Notes: generated by a model not told the origin, from the sequence alone. A DNA stretch of 64,000 nucleotides from an uncultured Amylibacter sp. (GCA_905181935.1 CAJIZV010000001.1:62001-126000); one strand, 5' to 3'. Positions 37,747 to 46,714 are shown, counted from the first letter of the stretch. Made by a program: numbers and translations.

Positions 37747-38787
37747 CTATTGTGAGTAAAGTTTTAAAAACTCAATTATAGCATCAAGATCTTTTTCTTT
37801 TTTAAGGCCAGAAAATGACATTTTTGTACCTTTCAGAAACTTTTTTGGTTTAGTCAAAAATGCACGTAAAGTTAAATCATCCCAAACTAAACCACTTTCA
37901 GAAGCACTCCTTAACGCTTTGGAATATTTATATTTTTCAACTTGAGCACCATCCGCTAAATAGATCCCGTTTAATGATGGGCCAGTCCCATTTTTAGCCT
38001 TCTCACCAACCTTGTGACAAGCTTTACATTTCTTAAAAATTTTAGTTCCTGCAGTTACCAACTCTTGATTTAATACTTCTATGATAGGTTCTTCAATTAA
38101 CTCATCATCTAGATTTATTTCAATTTCAGATTTAGTTTTAGCTTCGATAACTTTAGCTGCTGTCTCCTCTGGGGTGACATCAATAACAGCAGCTCGTAGG
38201 ATAATTTCTGCTGTTTTTTTACAATTATTCATGCAAACATTACGGGTAAATATAGGATATTCAACCGTAGCGCGATCATCCATAAAAAATCCTTCTGAAT
38301 TTTCCTGAGGCATATCTAAAAAGTTATTATTAGATAAAATGAACGCTTCGTCATCTACAGTATCATTTACATATAAAATATAGGCAACCAATGCATATAC
38401 TTCGTCTGGGCTTAATGATTGGGCATTTCCAAACGGCATAGCACGATAAACATAATCATAAACAGTAGATAAATAAGGCCAGTATGAGCCAACCGTCTTA
38501 ACTGGGCGGTCATCAGTAAGCGTACCTTGTCCACCAGCCAAAACAGGCCATCTATCCACAGCCTCTCCAAAGTCGCCATGGCAAGCAGCACACTTTTCAA
38601 CAAATATTTCCTCACCCTCGGCTACCGAACCAGAACCTACTGGCAAACCTAGTCCATCTGGACGCACATCTATGTTCCAAGCATTTACCTCAGCACTTGT
38701 AGCTAAACGTCCCAAGCTTGCTGTATCAGCATAAATAGGCACAGACATTATACAAATAGTTGCTGTTAATTTAAGAAATTTCAACAT
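37747..38787 (-). CDS. soxD: Sulfane dehydrogenase, diheme cytochrome c subunit SoxD
   Basis: Electron-accepting partner of SoxC in the periplasmic SoxCD complex, which oxidises SoxY-bound sulfane sulfur by six electrons. 346 residues with a signal peptide ending near ADTAS, and two haem motifs, CAACH and CKACH, in the N- and C-terminal cytochrome domains; CMNNCK between them is typical. The acidic linker (KSEIEINLDDELIEEPIIEV) separates the domains. It overlaps the end of soxC by 17 bp. Confidence 0.92.
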   Translation of the reverse strand: MLKFLKLTATICIMSVPIYADTASLGRLATSAEVNAWNIDVRPDGLGLPVGSGSVAEGEEIFVEKCAACHGDFGEAVDRWPVLAGGQGTLTDDRPVKTVGSYWPYLSTVYDYVYRAMPFGNAQSLSPDEVYALVAYILYVNDTVDDEAFILSNNNFLDMPQENSEGFFMDDRATVEYPIFTRNVCMNNCKKTAEIILRAAVIDVTPEETAAKVIEAKTKSEIEINLDDELIEEPIIEVLNQELVTAGTKIFKKCKACHKVGEKAKNGTGPSLNGIYLADGAQVEKYKYSKALRSASESGLVWDDLTLRAFLTKPKKFLKGTKMSFSGLKKEKDLDAIIEFLKLYSQ

Positions 38788-40021
38788 TCTCAGCGACTCC
38801 CTTTGTGTTTATGTGCCACGTTTGTATCCCATTATTGTGGTAAATCGAATTTTTACCACGAATGAAACGCAATTCATCTTTAGTAGGCTGGACATAACCA
38901 GTACTATCATGAGCTCTACTTTGAACTAATAAATCAGAGCCATTCCAGTTAAATTCATAATAAAAACGGTGCATAGATTTATCGAAAGATGGACCTGACA
39001 TTCGAGCGGTATTCCAGTTTTTACCACCATCGATAGTCACGTCCACACGGGGAATAGTTCCACGACCTGACCACGCCACCCCAGATAGTATTGTAGGCCC
39101 TTTGCTGTGTAAAATAGGCGCCTGAGGGCTTGGGTTAGTAATTACAGACTTTGCGTCCATGACCCAAGTAAAGCGTCTAGCTTTTCCATCTTTAAGTAAA
39201 TCTGTATATTTAGATGTTTCTTCGCGGTGATGCCAAGGCTGATCGCCTACTTCAATACGACGCAACCATTTAACCCACATGTTGCCTTCCCAGCCAGGGA
39301 CGACCAGCCTAAGAGGATAGCCTTGCTCTGGACGTAATGACTCACCATTCATTTTAAAAGCGACTAAACAATCATCTAGTGCTTTTTCCATAGGTATAGA
39401 CCGTGTCATACCAGAGGCATCAGCACCTTCAGCCAATAACCACTTTCCATTAGATTTAATACCCGCCTCTTCTAGCAGCAACCTAAGAGGAACCCCTGTG
39501 TACATGACATTATGAATCATGCCATGGGTAAATTGACAGCCATTCAGTTGTGAGCCGCGCCATTCCATTCCTGAATTTGCCGCACATTCTAGAAAATAAG
39601 TGCGGTTCTCTCGTGGAAACCGCATGATGTCTTCCATGGTAAATACAAGTTCTTTATCTACCAAACCATTAATCATTAAACGATGTGATGCGGGATCATA
39701 CTCTGCAACGCCACCGTGATGTCGCTCAAAACACAATCCGTTAGGAGTAATAATTCCGTCTAATTCGTGCAAGGGTGTAAAATTGATTGAAGACACTGGA
39801 TCAGCAGTAAGCCACGGCACAGAACGTCGCTTAACATCTACTTCAAAGGCTGATGGCATGCCGTAAGGTCTTTCATCAACACCACTTCCCAAATCTTGAT
39901 TCCAAGGTTGTTTCTGTGTAATTAATGGGTCCCCTTCAGCAACGGCATTACTAGCAGCCAGACCAGTACCTGCAACAATTCCTGTCTTTAAAAACCGTCT
40001 TCTAGAAGTTTTATTGCTCAT
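38771..40021 (-). CDS. soxC: Sulfane dehydrogenase, molybdenum subunit SoxC
   Basis: A 416-residue sulfite-oxidase-family molybdoenzyme exported by the Tat system: signal SRRRFLKTGIVAGTGLAASNA with the twin arginines. The Mo-ligating cysteine is in YFLECAANSGMEW; the dimerisation domain follows (GVAWSGRGTIPRVDVTIDGG). With SoxD it lets the cell oxidise thiosulfate fully to sulfate without storing sulfur globules. A gap of about 150 bp separates it from soxB. Confidence 0.94.
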   Translation of the reverse strand: MSNKTSRRRFLKTGIVAGTGLAASNAVAEGDPLITQKQPWNQDLGSGVDERPYGMPSAFEVDVKRRSVPWLTADPVSSINFTPLHELDGIITPNGLCFERHHGGVAEYDPASHRLMINGLVDKELVFTMEDIMRFPRENRTYFLECAANSGMEWRGSQLNGCQFTHGMIHNVMYTGVPLRLLLEEAGIKSNGKWLLAEGADASGMTRSIPMEKALDDCLVAFKMNGESLRPEQGYPLRLVVPGWEGNMWVKWLRRIEVGDQPWHHREETSKYTDLLKDGKARRFTWVMDAKSVITNPSPQAPILHSKGPTILSGVAWSGRGTIPRVDVTIDGGKNWNTARMSGPSFDKSMHRFYYEFNWNGSDLLVQSRAHDSTGYVQPTKDELRFIRGKNSIYHNNGIQTWHINTKGVAENVEIS

Positions 40022-40091
40022 TAAAACCTCCCTTTTCTGAAATTAATTTAATTAAAATAAACATATATCATTTATTGAATTTGTCTATCTA

Positions 40092-40107
40092 ATTCTATTT
40101 TTTATCT
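40092..40107. promoter_or_regulatory. Half-conserved copy of the soxX operator upstream of soxC
   Basis: ATTCTATTTTTT (40092-40103) is identical over 12 bases to the left part of the dyad before soxX (44123-44134), but the right arm reads ATCT, not GAAT. It lies about 70 bp upstream of soxC. It may be a decayed or half operator, or a chance match in AT-rich DNA. Confidence 0.3.
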
Positions 40108-40190
40108 AAAATTTATCTAATAATTTTCATAAGCTAAATCACATATGTAAAACTATATTTTCAAAATAGGAATGTTAAAGGCGCTAAAGT

Positions 40191-41873
40191 TTAAATTCCA
40201 GTAACTTTTACAGAAGTATTGGGGTCAATATTTACAGAACTTTGTTTTTTGATCCAGCTTTCTGCTACGTCCCAAATAGCGGGTCCTTCAGTTTCTTCGT
40301 TTACTGAAGCCCAGCCCGCAACTTGGTAAGTTTTTTCTGCTTCTAACTTTTTACCAGTTTTCAAAATAGTCATATCAGTAATACGCGACCCTTGAGGCTT
40401 TGATACATCAATAGAATATCCCATTCCCCCAACTCGAACCATATCCCCACCCTGTTGATAATAAGGATCAGGATTAAATAGGTTATCAGCAACGTCTTCA
40501 AGAATTGTATGTAAAAAATCACCTGTCATTTCAGAACGATACGCTTCAGGATATGACATCGCAGTCGCATTAAAAAGATCTTCACGAGTGATATCTTGTC
40601 CTGGTAATAAGCTTGGACCCCAACGGAAACCAGGTGACAACGCAATATCAGCTTCACGCTCTTCAATTAATGCATTACATAATAAATCGTCCCATGTTCC
40701 ATTAAAATTACCCCGCCGATACAATTCTTGATCGGTGGTACCTAAAACCTCTGAAAGCTGGTTTGTAAATGGAGCACGCTGTTCATCAATTAAAGCTCGA
40801 ACAGCGGGATCGGGGGCAATTACATCACTTAAAATAGGAATAAGTTTGTGTGCAAAGCCTTTAACTTCACCATCTCGAACATCCAAATCAAGACGTGTCA
40901 CAAACTTCCCATTTGAACCAGATGCTATTAACATTGTTGATCCTACTAAAACTGGTTCAGGTAACGCATCGTGAGTATGGCCAGTTAATATAACATCAAT
41001 ACCATTTACACGACTAGCTAATTTTCGATCTACATCAAAACCATTATGAGATAATAGCACTACCAATTCAGCACCCAATTCCCGAACTTCGTCAACGACT
41101 TCAATCATACGCTCTTCACGAACACCAAAAGATAAGTCTGGAAACATCCAACCAGGGTTTGCAATAGGCATGTAAGGGAATGCTTGGCCAATCACTGCAA
41201 TTTTTACCCCACCACGTTCAAACATTTTATAAGGTTCGTATGCAGGCTCATCCCATTCTTTGTCAAAAATATTTGCACCTAAAAATGGAAAATCTAAGGT
41301 ATCAACAATTTCAGATACTCGATCAATACCTAACGTAAACTCCCAATGCGATGTCATTGCATCAGGTTTTAATGCATTCATAACATTAACCATATCTTGC
41401 CCTTGGGTATGGTATGTAGTGTAAGATCCCTGCCACGTATCACCACCATCAAGCAACAAGGCATCAGGGCGTTCAGACCTTATAGAATTCAGCACAGTTG
41501 CTACGCGATCCAAGCCCCCCATGCGCCCATATGTTTTTGCAAGCGCACTAAAATCATTGTAAGTCAAAGCGTAAGCCTCGGGAGTACCGGGCGTCATATC
41601 AAATAATTTTAAAAAATCTTTGCCAGTAACATGTGGTGGCAGTCCATTTACAGCACCAATACCCAAATTTATCTCTGGTTCACGGAAATATACAGGCTTT
41701 AACTGTCCATGAATGTCAGTAATGTGAATTAAAGTCACATTTCCAGTAGTATTAAATTCTAACAACTTATCCTGTGATAAGGTCTGTTGCGCAGCTGCGC
41801 GAGTAAAGCCACCAGCGCCATAAATTGCAGAAGTGGCAACAGTTGCTTGTAAGAAATCACGCCGAGAAATCAT
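40191..41873 (-). CDS. soxB: Thiosulfohydrolase SoxB
   Basis: Releases sulfate from SoxY-bound thiosulfonate by a dinuclear manganese centre. 560 residues, Tat-exported (MISRRDFLQATVATSAI). Metal motifs of the 5'-nucleotidase fold are HITDIHGQLKP, GGDTWQGS, LSHNGFDVD and GHTHDALPE. Start 41873 has GAGG nine bases upstream and gives the usual short Tat signal. The longer in-frame start at 41927 lies inside a terminator-like hairpin and lacks a ribosome site. Confidence 0.95.
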   Translation of the reverse strand: MISRRDFLQATVATSAIYGAGGFTRAAAQQTLSQDKLLEFNTTGNVTLIHITDIHGQLKPVYFREPEINLGIGAVNGLPPHVTGKDFLKLFDMTPGTPEAYALTYNDFSALAKTYGRMGGLDRVATVLNSIRSERPDALLLDGGDTWQGSYTTYHTQGQDMVNVMNALKPDAMTSHWEFTLGIDRVSEIVDTLDFPFLGANIFDKEWDEPAYEPYKMFERGGVKIAVIGQAFPYMPIANPGWMFPDLSFGVREERMIEVVDEVRELGAELVVLLSHNGFDVDRKLASRVNGIDVILTGHTHDALPEPVLVGSTMLIASGSNGKFVTRLDLDVRDGEVKGFAHKLIPILSDVIAPDPAVRALIDEQRAPFTNQLSEVLGTTDQELYRRGNFNGTWDDLLCNALIEEREADIALSPGFRWGPSLLPGQDITREDLFNATAMSYPEAYRSEMTGDFLHTILEDVADNLFNPDPYYQQGGDMVRVGGMGYSIDVSKPQGSRITDMTILKTGKKLEAEKTYQVAGWASVNEETEGPAIWDVAESWIKKQSSVNIDPNTSVKVTGI

Positions 41874-41888
41874 AGGGGAAAACCTCAT

Positions 41889-41904
41889 ATTCATAATACT
41901 GAAT
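41889..41904. promoter_or_regulatory. ATTC-N8-GAAT dyad upstream of soxB, probable SoxR operator
   Basis: Perfect ATTC (41889-41892), eight bases, GAAT (41901-41904), starting 16 bp before the soxB ATG. From memory this is the recognition pattern of SqrR, a close relative of the ArsR-type SoxR here. The position between a terminator hairpin and the gene fits control of a separate soxB transcript. Confidence 0.6.
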
Positions 41905-41918
41905 GTTATGGAATGAAT

Positions 41919-41950
41919 AAACCCCACATCGTATTATCGTTGCGGGGTTT
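41919..41950 (-). terminator. Terminator-like hairpin between soxA and soxB
   Basis: On the minus strand AAACCCC (41944-41950 complement) pairs with GGGGTTT (41919-41925 complement) around about 18 nt, followed by ATTCATTCC. It lies 10 bp after the soxA stop. It could partly uncouple soxXYZA from soxBCD or stabilise the upstream message. Confidence 0.55.
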
Positions 41951-41959
41951 AATTTAGTA

Positions 41960-42805
41960 TTAGTTACGAACTGATGGACTCTCAACAGACAAACCATTTC
42001 CTCGTGATGCAACATATAACTCTAAAGCACGGAACTCTTCAGAACCTTCTTTATATGGCGTTGCACGAATATTTTTCATACACCCTTTAAAGCGACCATG
42101 AATAGAATTCATTTTTGCATTTTTTAAACGATATGTAGGAAAACCGTTAATTTGACCCTGAGATAGATGATCAGCACGGATCATATTACCATAATTATCT
42201 TCATGACAATTTGCACAAGACATTTCCAATTGACCTACTCTAGTATAATATAGCTCTTCACCCATTTTATAGGCACCAGCTACATTGCCATCCACTTTTA
42301 CATTCATAGGCATTCCGCGTGACTGTAACGAAATCAGTGAAGTCATGGCAGTCATTTTGCCTTTGGACCACTTCCAAGGCTCAGCACCCATTCGCTCTGT
42401 ACGGCAATTATTCACTAACGTTTCCATTGTGTCTAATTTTCCAGATGAAGCATTATGTCTAGGTAAAGCTGTACGCAATCCCTTAAATGATGCGACATCT
42501 TCATGGCATGAAGCGCATGCCTTACCCTCAGAACCATCTACTTTAGCAAACAACTCTTCACCTTGTTCGATAAATATAAAGGATGGATTATCAAAATCAT
42601 CCATTTGCAAAGCTTGCGTTTCTTTAATTCTAAACCGCCAGCCTGAGACAAGTTCATCTAATGCACTTCCTGCAGGTGCAGCAGATTTAGTTGATATATT
42701 TAACTCTTCATTTATAATTAGTTCTGCGTCTTCATTAGCAACTGCAAGAGTTGTGATTGTACATAAAGCTAAAACGCAAGTCAGAGTTCTTGTGAATTTC
42801 TTCAT
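41960..42805 (-). CDS. soxA: Diheme cytochrome SoxA
   Basis: Catalytic subunit of SoxXA, which couples thiosulfate oxidatively to the SoxY cysteine. 281 residues with a Sec signal (MKKFTRTLTCVLALCTITTLAVA). Two CxxCH haem motifs, CASCH and CANCH, and the persulfide-bearing active cysteine in FKGCMKNIRATPYKEGS near the C-terminus are present. GGGAGG lies 8 bp before ATG 42805; the longer frame would overlap soxZ. Confidence 0.94.
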   Translation of the reverse strand: MKKFTRTLTCVLALCTITTLAVANEDAELIINEELNISTKSAAPAGSALDELVSGWRFRIKETQALQMDDFDNPSFIFIEQGEELFAKVDGSEGKACASCHEDVASFKGLRTALPRHNASSGKLDTMETLVNNCRTERMGAEPWKWSKGKMTAMTSLISLQSRGMPMNVKVDGNVAGAYKMGEELYYTRVGQLEMSCANCHEDNYGNMIRADHLSQGQINGFPTYRLKNAKMNSIHGRFKGCMKNIRATPYKEGSEEFRALELYVASRGNGLSVESPSVRN

Positions 42806-42830
42806 AATAGGATCCTCCCTTTTTTGCGCC

Positions 42831-43151
42831 TTAAGCGACTGTGATAGTTTTAGTTTTCTCAACTGTTGAACCATCATCATCTGTCCATTTCATTACCAAG
42901 TCACCTGTTGAAGGCACAGTAAAGCTAAACTGAAAATATGGATTTGTAGAAATTGCTGGCTCAAATGTAGCCGAGACAACACTCTCACCACCAAAAGTTG
43001 CTGAAAATGCATTAATAATTTTGCGTGGAATAAAATTACCATCGCCATCTTTGCGGCGACCAGATTCCATCTTATGATTAACTAATGTTTTTATTGTTAC
43101 CAACTCACCTGCCGCTGCAGTTTTTGGTGCCTTTACACGTGCTTTTGCCAT
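42831..43151 (-). CDS. soxZ: Sulfur carrier complex subunit SoxZ
   Basis: 106 residues, partner of SoxY in the SoxYZ carrier that holds the oxidised sulfur chain in the periplasm. Family features: the basic N-terminus MAKARVKAPKTA, KTLVNHKMESGRRKDGDGN, FEPAISTNPYFQFSF and KWTDDDG. No signal peptide, as usual: it is exported with SoxY. It follows soxY with 19 bp between them and precedes soxA by 25 bp. Confidence 0.95.
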   Translation of the reverse strand: MAKARVKAPKTAAAGELVTIKTLVNHKMESGRRKDGDGNFIPRKIINAFSATFGGESVVSATFEPAISTNPYFQFSFTVPSTGDLVMKWTDDDGSTVEKTKTITVA

Positions 43152-43170
43152 GCATTCTCTCCTTTATCTG

Positions 43171-43593
43171 CTAGCCGCCGCAGCCGCCAATTGTTACTTT
43201 TACTGTCTTTGCTACTTGAACATATGAGCCATCTGCCATTTCAGCGATTGCAACTACATCCTGAGTTCCAGCTAAACGTATGCGTATTGAACCAGATGCA
43301 TCACCTAATGCTCCAAAATTGAAAGTTCCAACACCTGGGGTAGGATTACCATCGGCCAAGATCATGACACGCTTTGCTCCTGGTGCTGAAAATTGAACTG
43401 GAACAGTATTACCATTCTCAGCAATTTCTGGCGTAGTTAAGTCAATACCACCATCAATGACTGCTGCACCGCCCGAAAATGCTTTAATAACTGCCATTGT
43501 TTTTTCACTTGCCGCAAATGCGTGCAAAGGCACCAAAGTTACGACAAAAGCCGCTGATCCAAGTGCCAAGGCATTTCTACGAGTTAATGACAT
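43171..43593 (-). CDS. soxY: Sulfur carrier protein SoxY
   Basis: 140 residues. The C-terminal swinging arm VTIGGCGG ends in the conserved GGCGG, whose cysteine carries thiosulfate. The N-terminal signal (SLTRRNALALGSAAFVVTLVP) has a twin-arginine, so SoxYZ travels by Tat. It begins 3 bp after soxX and is followed by soxZ. Confidence 0.96.
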   Translation of the reverse strand: MSLTRRNALALGSAAFVVTLVPLHAFAASEKTMAVIKAFSGGAAVIDGGIDLTTPEIAENGNTVPVQFSAPGAKRVMILADGNPTPGVGTFNFGALGDASGSIRIRLAGTQDVVAIAEMADGSYVQVAKTVKVTIGGCGG

Positions 43594-43596
43594 GCC

Positions 43597-44055
43597 CTAC
43601 TCCTCTTTTAATGTTAATAAATAAGCTACAACATCTTCAACTTGTTGAGCTGACAAAATTGTTTTGCCTTCAAATTTCTTTAATGTTCTCACACCATTTT
43701 TAGCACGATAAAACGATGGCATAATTGTACCTTCAAATGTATTTCTTGAACTAACAACAATTCCACGCAGTTGCGCAGTGTCCCATCGAGACCCAACGCC
43801 ATTCAATTCAGGCCCAACTTCGCCATGAAAAAGTTCTGAAGATGCATCATCATTTACATGACAGGCCAAACAGTTTCCAAGTTTGCGATTAATTGATAGC
43901 TTTCTTCCAGCAACAGGGTCACCTACGACACCTGTCAATGATGCCATTACCTCGCCATCTTCACCAAACGAAACTGCATCTGGAGCAGTATCTTCAGCAA
44001 AGGCGGATGTGGAAATAAGCGTGGCCGTTATAGCAATAAAAACGCGTAGCAACAT
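43597..44055 (-). CDS. soxX: Monohaem cytochrome SoxX
   Basis: 152 residues with a Sec signal (MLLRVFIAITATLISTSAFA). One haem motif CLACH and the probable methionine ligand in TIMPSFYRAK. It is the small subunit of SoxXA and passes the electrons to the respiratory chain. It is first in the leftward soxXYZA transcript; AGGAAACC lies 2-9 bp before its start region, and the operator dyad lies 68 bp upstream. Confidence 0.94.
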   Translation of the reverse strand: MLLRVFIAITATLISTSAFAEDTAPDAVSFGEDGEVMASLTGVVGDPVAGRKLSINRKLGNCLACHVNDDASSELFHGEVGPELNGVGSRWDTAQLRGIVVSSRNTFEGTIMPSFYRAKNGVRTLKKFEGKTILSAQQVEDVVAYLLTLKEE

Positions 44056-44108
44056 ATGGTTTCCTCCCTGATCCCTTTTTCTATTTATACGCTAGTGGCA
44101 TAAAGTGA

Positions 44109-44138
44109 GTCTTGCAAGACAAATTCTATTTTTTGAAT
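44109..44138. promoter_or_regulatory. Tandem dyads upstream of soxX, probable SoxR operator
   Basis: Two perfect palindromes sit in the soxW-soxX gap. ATTC-N8-GAAT (44123-44138) matches the pattern I recall for SqrR-type repressors, and GTCTTGCAAGAC (44109-44120) is a 12-bp palindrome two bases away. The distance from the soxX start (53-83 bp) fits a promoter-proximal operator. Confidence 0.6.
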
Positions 44139-44705
44139 TTATTTTACTTTTTGTTTTTGTTCAGCAAACTTTCGAGCATGATATTTTTGGAAATGTTCAT
44201 TATTATTATATCCCTTCTCCAAAACAAAATTCAACATGTTGAATGTTGTATACTTACCAAATGCACCAGGCATTGTGATGACCGCATTTTGCGCTGCAGT
44301 TTTGTTAGTGTCTATTACTTCGGGCATAAACATAAGTGTTGGCGTAAAGACAATTCCCCAATGATTGGCCATTTCTTTTTCTGAAAGTGTAGTTCCATCG
44401 AAATCTGTAACCTCTTCATCTCCAAACAAATTCATTTGTACAACAAAATATTTATCAGATATTAATTTAGATATTTCAGGCTGTGAGAAAACATCTTCAT
44501 GCATTTTTGAACAGTAAATACACCCACGTTGTTCAAAAATAATCAAAAACCGCTTACTTTCTGCATTTGCTTCCTCAAGATCCTCTTTCATATCCTTAAA
44601 AGTTGAGCTCAACCATATTGGTTTGTGAAGGCCATCATCTCCTATTGGCACCGCGTTGGCAGAACATGTAATTAGTAAGGTAAAAATTATTATTAAACGT
44701 TTCAT
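44139..44705 (-). CDS. soxW: Thioredoxin-like protein SoxW
   Basis: 188 residues with a Sec signal (MKRLIIIFTLLITCSANA). A thioredoxin-fold domain with the redox pair CIYC (in EQRGCIYCSKMHED) around residue 60. SoxW is the periplasmic thioredoxin that takes electrons from SoxV to keep sox proteins reduced. It follows soxV with 9 bp between them. Confidence 0.9.
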   Translation of the reverse strand: MKRLIIIFTLLITCSANAVPIGDDGLHKPIWLSSTFKDMKEDLEEANAESKRFLIIFEQRGCIYCSKMHEDVFSQPEISKLISDKYFVVQMNLFGDEEVTDFDGTTLSEKEMANHWGIVFTPTLMFMPEVIDTNKTAAQNAVITMPGAFGKYTTFNMLNFVLEKGYNNNEHFQKYHARKFAEQKQKVK

Positions 44706-44714
44706 ATTTGTCTC

Positions 44715-45452
44715 CTATCCAATTGTAGCAAACCAAGGCATATATTTAATCATAAAGCTCGCGATATAATTCATACTGCCCGTTGCAATTAAAAAAGCAA
44801 AAACAATTAGCATAATACCCATTATTTTTTCAACGTACACCATATGTTGTCGGTTGCGCTGCATCCACCGTAGAAATGGTTTGGCAAAGATAGCAGCGAT
44901 TACAAATGGCGTAGTCATTGAAAGCCCATAAACTAAAAGTAACAAACCACCTTGAAAAACGTCACCCATCCCACCTGCAACCATCAAAATAGCTGCTAAG
45001 GCTGGCCCTACGCAAGGTGTCCATCCGAATCCAAAGGCCAAACCCATCAAATAAGAACCAATTAATGTGGATGGATCAGAATTAGTTTCTATTTTAGATT
45101 CCCTATAAAATACACCCACACGAATGATGCCTAAAAAATGTAACCCAAAAGCGAACAGAAAAGCTGCGGCAACGTATGCCAACTCTTGCTTCCAAATTCT
45201 AAATGCCTGTCCCAATGCAGATGCACCCAAACCCAAAAGTACAAAAATTGTAGTAGTCCCCAACGCAAAGAAAATACTAGTTAAAATTAGCTTTCGGTGA
45301 GTGCGAAATGGTATATCATTTTCACCTTTAAGATCACTCATACTTATCCCTGCTAAATAACACAGATAAAAGGGCACCATGGGTAATACGCACGGGGACA
45401 AAAAGCTTAAAAAGCCTGCGATCATGGCTGCACTAAATGTAATATCCAACAT
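44715..45452 (-). CDS. soxV: Membrane thiol-disulfide transporter SoxV (CcdA-like)
   Basis: 245 residues, six membrane helices, DsbD/CcdA family. Two membrane cysteines are typical: SPCVLPMVP in helix 1 and GWTPCVGPA in helix 4. It carries reducing equivalents from cytoplasmic thioredoxin to SoxW. First gene of the soxVW pair, divergent from soxS over 65 bp. Confidence 0.93.
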   Translation of the reverse strand: MLDITFSAAMIAGFLSFLSPCVLPMVPFYLCYLAGISMSDLKGENDIPFRTHRKLILTSIFFALGTTTIFVLLGLGASALGQAFRIWKQELAYVAAAFLFAFGLHFLGIIRVGVFYRESKIETNSDPSTLIGSYLMGLAFGFGWTPCVGPALAAILMVAGGMGDVFQGGLLLLVYGLSMTTPFVIAAIFAKPFLRWMQRNRQHMVYVEKIMGIMLIVFAFLIATGSMNYIASFMIKYMPWFATIG

Positions 45453-45517
45453 CTAATCTCTTGTCCTTAAAACTAAAACACATTATGTTTTTTATATATG
45501 TTATGAAAGTTAACTAA

Positions 45518-45868
45518 ATGAAGTCAATACTATTCGCAGTTTTACTATGCTTTAATGGTACTGTTTCTTTGGCGCAGGGTGCGCAATTATTAATGTTTGA
45601 ACAAGATGGGTGCCACTGGTGTGAAATATGGAATGACCAAATCTCCGAAACATACCCAAAAACTTTTGAAGGTCGCACTGCCCCACTAAAAAGAATTGAT
45701 ATACACGCAAACATTCCAAATGGTATAGTTCTAGTAAGCAACCCACAGTTCACGCCAACTTTTATAGTTATTAATGCTGGCGAAGAAATAGGCCGAATAG
45801 AAGGCTACCCAGGCGAAGATTTTTTTTGGGGGCTACTAAATGAAATTTTATTAGACCTTCCAGATTAA
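45518..45868 (+). CDS. soxS: Periplasmic thioredoxin-like protein SoxS
   Basis: 116 residues with a Sec signal (MKSILFAVLLCFNGTVSLA) and a thioredoxin-like domain with CHWC in FEQDGCHWCEIW. In Paracoccus SoxS reactivates SoxYZ by thiol exchange. It diverges from soxV and is followed 20 bp later by the HbpS-like gene, forming a rightward soxS-hbpS-soxR-permease operon. Confidence 0.9.
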   Translation: MKSILFAVLLCFNGTVSLAQGAQLLMFEQDGCHWCEIWNDQISETYPKTFEGRTAPLKRIDIHANIPNGIVLVSNPQFTPTFIVINAGEEIGRIEGYPGEDFFWGLLNEILLDLPD

Positions 45869-45888
45869 ATAAATTTAAAGGGAATATC

Positions 45889-46383
45889 ATGAAAAAAATA
45901 ATTACAGCAATATTAATAAGTTGTTCTCCAGTAATAGCAGCAGAAGGTGATGCATTTGTAGAGTTTAAAGTTCTTAAACCAGAGGTAGCCATTAAAGCTG
46001 CCGTATCTGCTATGATTTTCTGTCGTGAAGAAGGTTATCAGGTAGGTGTTACAGTAGTAGATCGCTTTGGCCTTACCCAGGCATTCGTAAAGTCGCGATA
46101 TGCAGGTTTGCACGTCCAAGAGACAGCAACGCGCAAAGCTTGGACCTCAGTGAGCTTCCGCACTACAACATTATCTTTAGACAAAAACACACAACCTGGG
46201 AAGGAAGCATTTGGCATCCGTTTCATCTCAATACCTCTGCCACTAGGGGGTGGCGTACCAATTGAATCTGAGGGTTCCATTGTTGGTGGGATTGGGGTAT
46301 CGGGAGCACCAGGAACTGATATTGACGATAAATGCGCAAGAGCAGGCATTGAAGCTATTGAAGATGAATTATTAGGATTTTAA
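45889..46383 (+). CDS. HbpS/GlcG-family (DUF336) protein of the sox island
   Basis: 164 residues with a signal peptide (MKKIITAILISCSPVIAA) and a DUF336 domain: VSAMIFCREEGYQVGVTVVDRFG, the ETATRKAWTSVSF helix and LPLGGGVPIESEGSIVGGIGVSGA. HbpS of Streptomyces binds haem and senses redox stress; GlcG-type proteins are of unknown role. Here it lies between soxS and soxR (2-bp gap), suggesting a sulfur-related periplasmic binding or sensing role, not proven. Confidence 0.82.
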   Translation: MKKIITAILISCSPVIAAEGDAFVEFKVLKPEVAIKAAVSAMIFCREEGYQVGVTVVDRFGLTQAFVKSRYAGLHVQETATRKAWTSVSFRTTTLSLDKNTQPGKEAFGIRFISIPLPLGGGVPIESEGSIVGGIGVSGAPGTDIDDKCARAGIEAIEDELLGF

Positions 46384-46384
46384 A

Positions 46385-46714
46385 ATGAATTTACCCGAAA
46401 AAATATCTGAAAATTTTAATATTGAGGATATGTTCGATCAAGGACGCGATGCAGCTAACTTTTTAAAGGCAATGGCACATGAGGGTCGCCTTATGATATT
46501 ATGCCATTTAGTCATGGGTGAAAAATCTGTTACTGAATTAGAAAATCTTTTATCTTCTCGGCAAGCTGCGGTTAGTCAACAACTTGCACGCCTTCGCATT
46601 GAAGATGTAGTTAGCTTTCGTCGCGAAGGCAAAGCAATTTATTATAGTATAAAAGATAAAAAAGTTTTAAAATTAGTTTCCTTTTTACATGAAGAATTTT
46701 GCTCTAAAGAATAG
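46385..46714 (+). CDS. soxR: ArsR-family repressor SoxR (persulfide-sensor type)
   Basis: 109 residues, winged helix-turn-helix (KSVTELENLLSSRQAAVSQQLARLRIEDVVSFRREGKAIYYSI). Cys40 (in MILCHLV) and Cys106 (in EEFCSKE) match the pair that forms an inter-cysteine polysulfide bridge in SqrR/BigR, so this is probably a sulfide/polysulfide-responsive repressor. Unrelated to enterobacterial SoxR. Putative operators with ATTC-N8-GAAT lie before soxX and soxB. It starts 2 bp after the HbpS-like gene. Confidence 0.9.
   Translation: MNLPEKISENFNIEDMFDQGRDAANFLKAMAHEGRLMILCHLVMGEKSVTELENLLSSRQAAVSQQLARLRIEDVVSFRREGKAIYYSIKDKKVLKLVSFLHEEFCSKE

Noticed and set aside
41874..41927. Longer SoxB start adding 18 residues
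   Set aside because: That region is a terminator-like hairpin and an operator dyad, with no ribosome site for the longer start; the Tat signal begins properly at 41873.
45453..45517. SoxR operator in the soxV-soxS divergent gap
   Set aside because: No ATTC-N8-GAAT or near match is present; only imperfect AT-rich symmetry around ACATTATG and ATATATGT.
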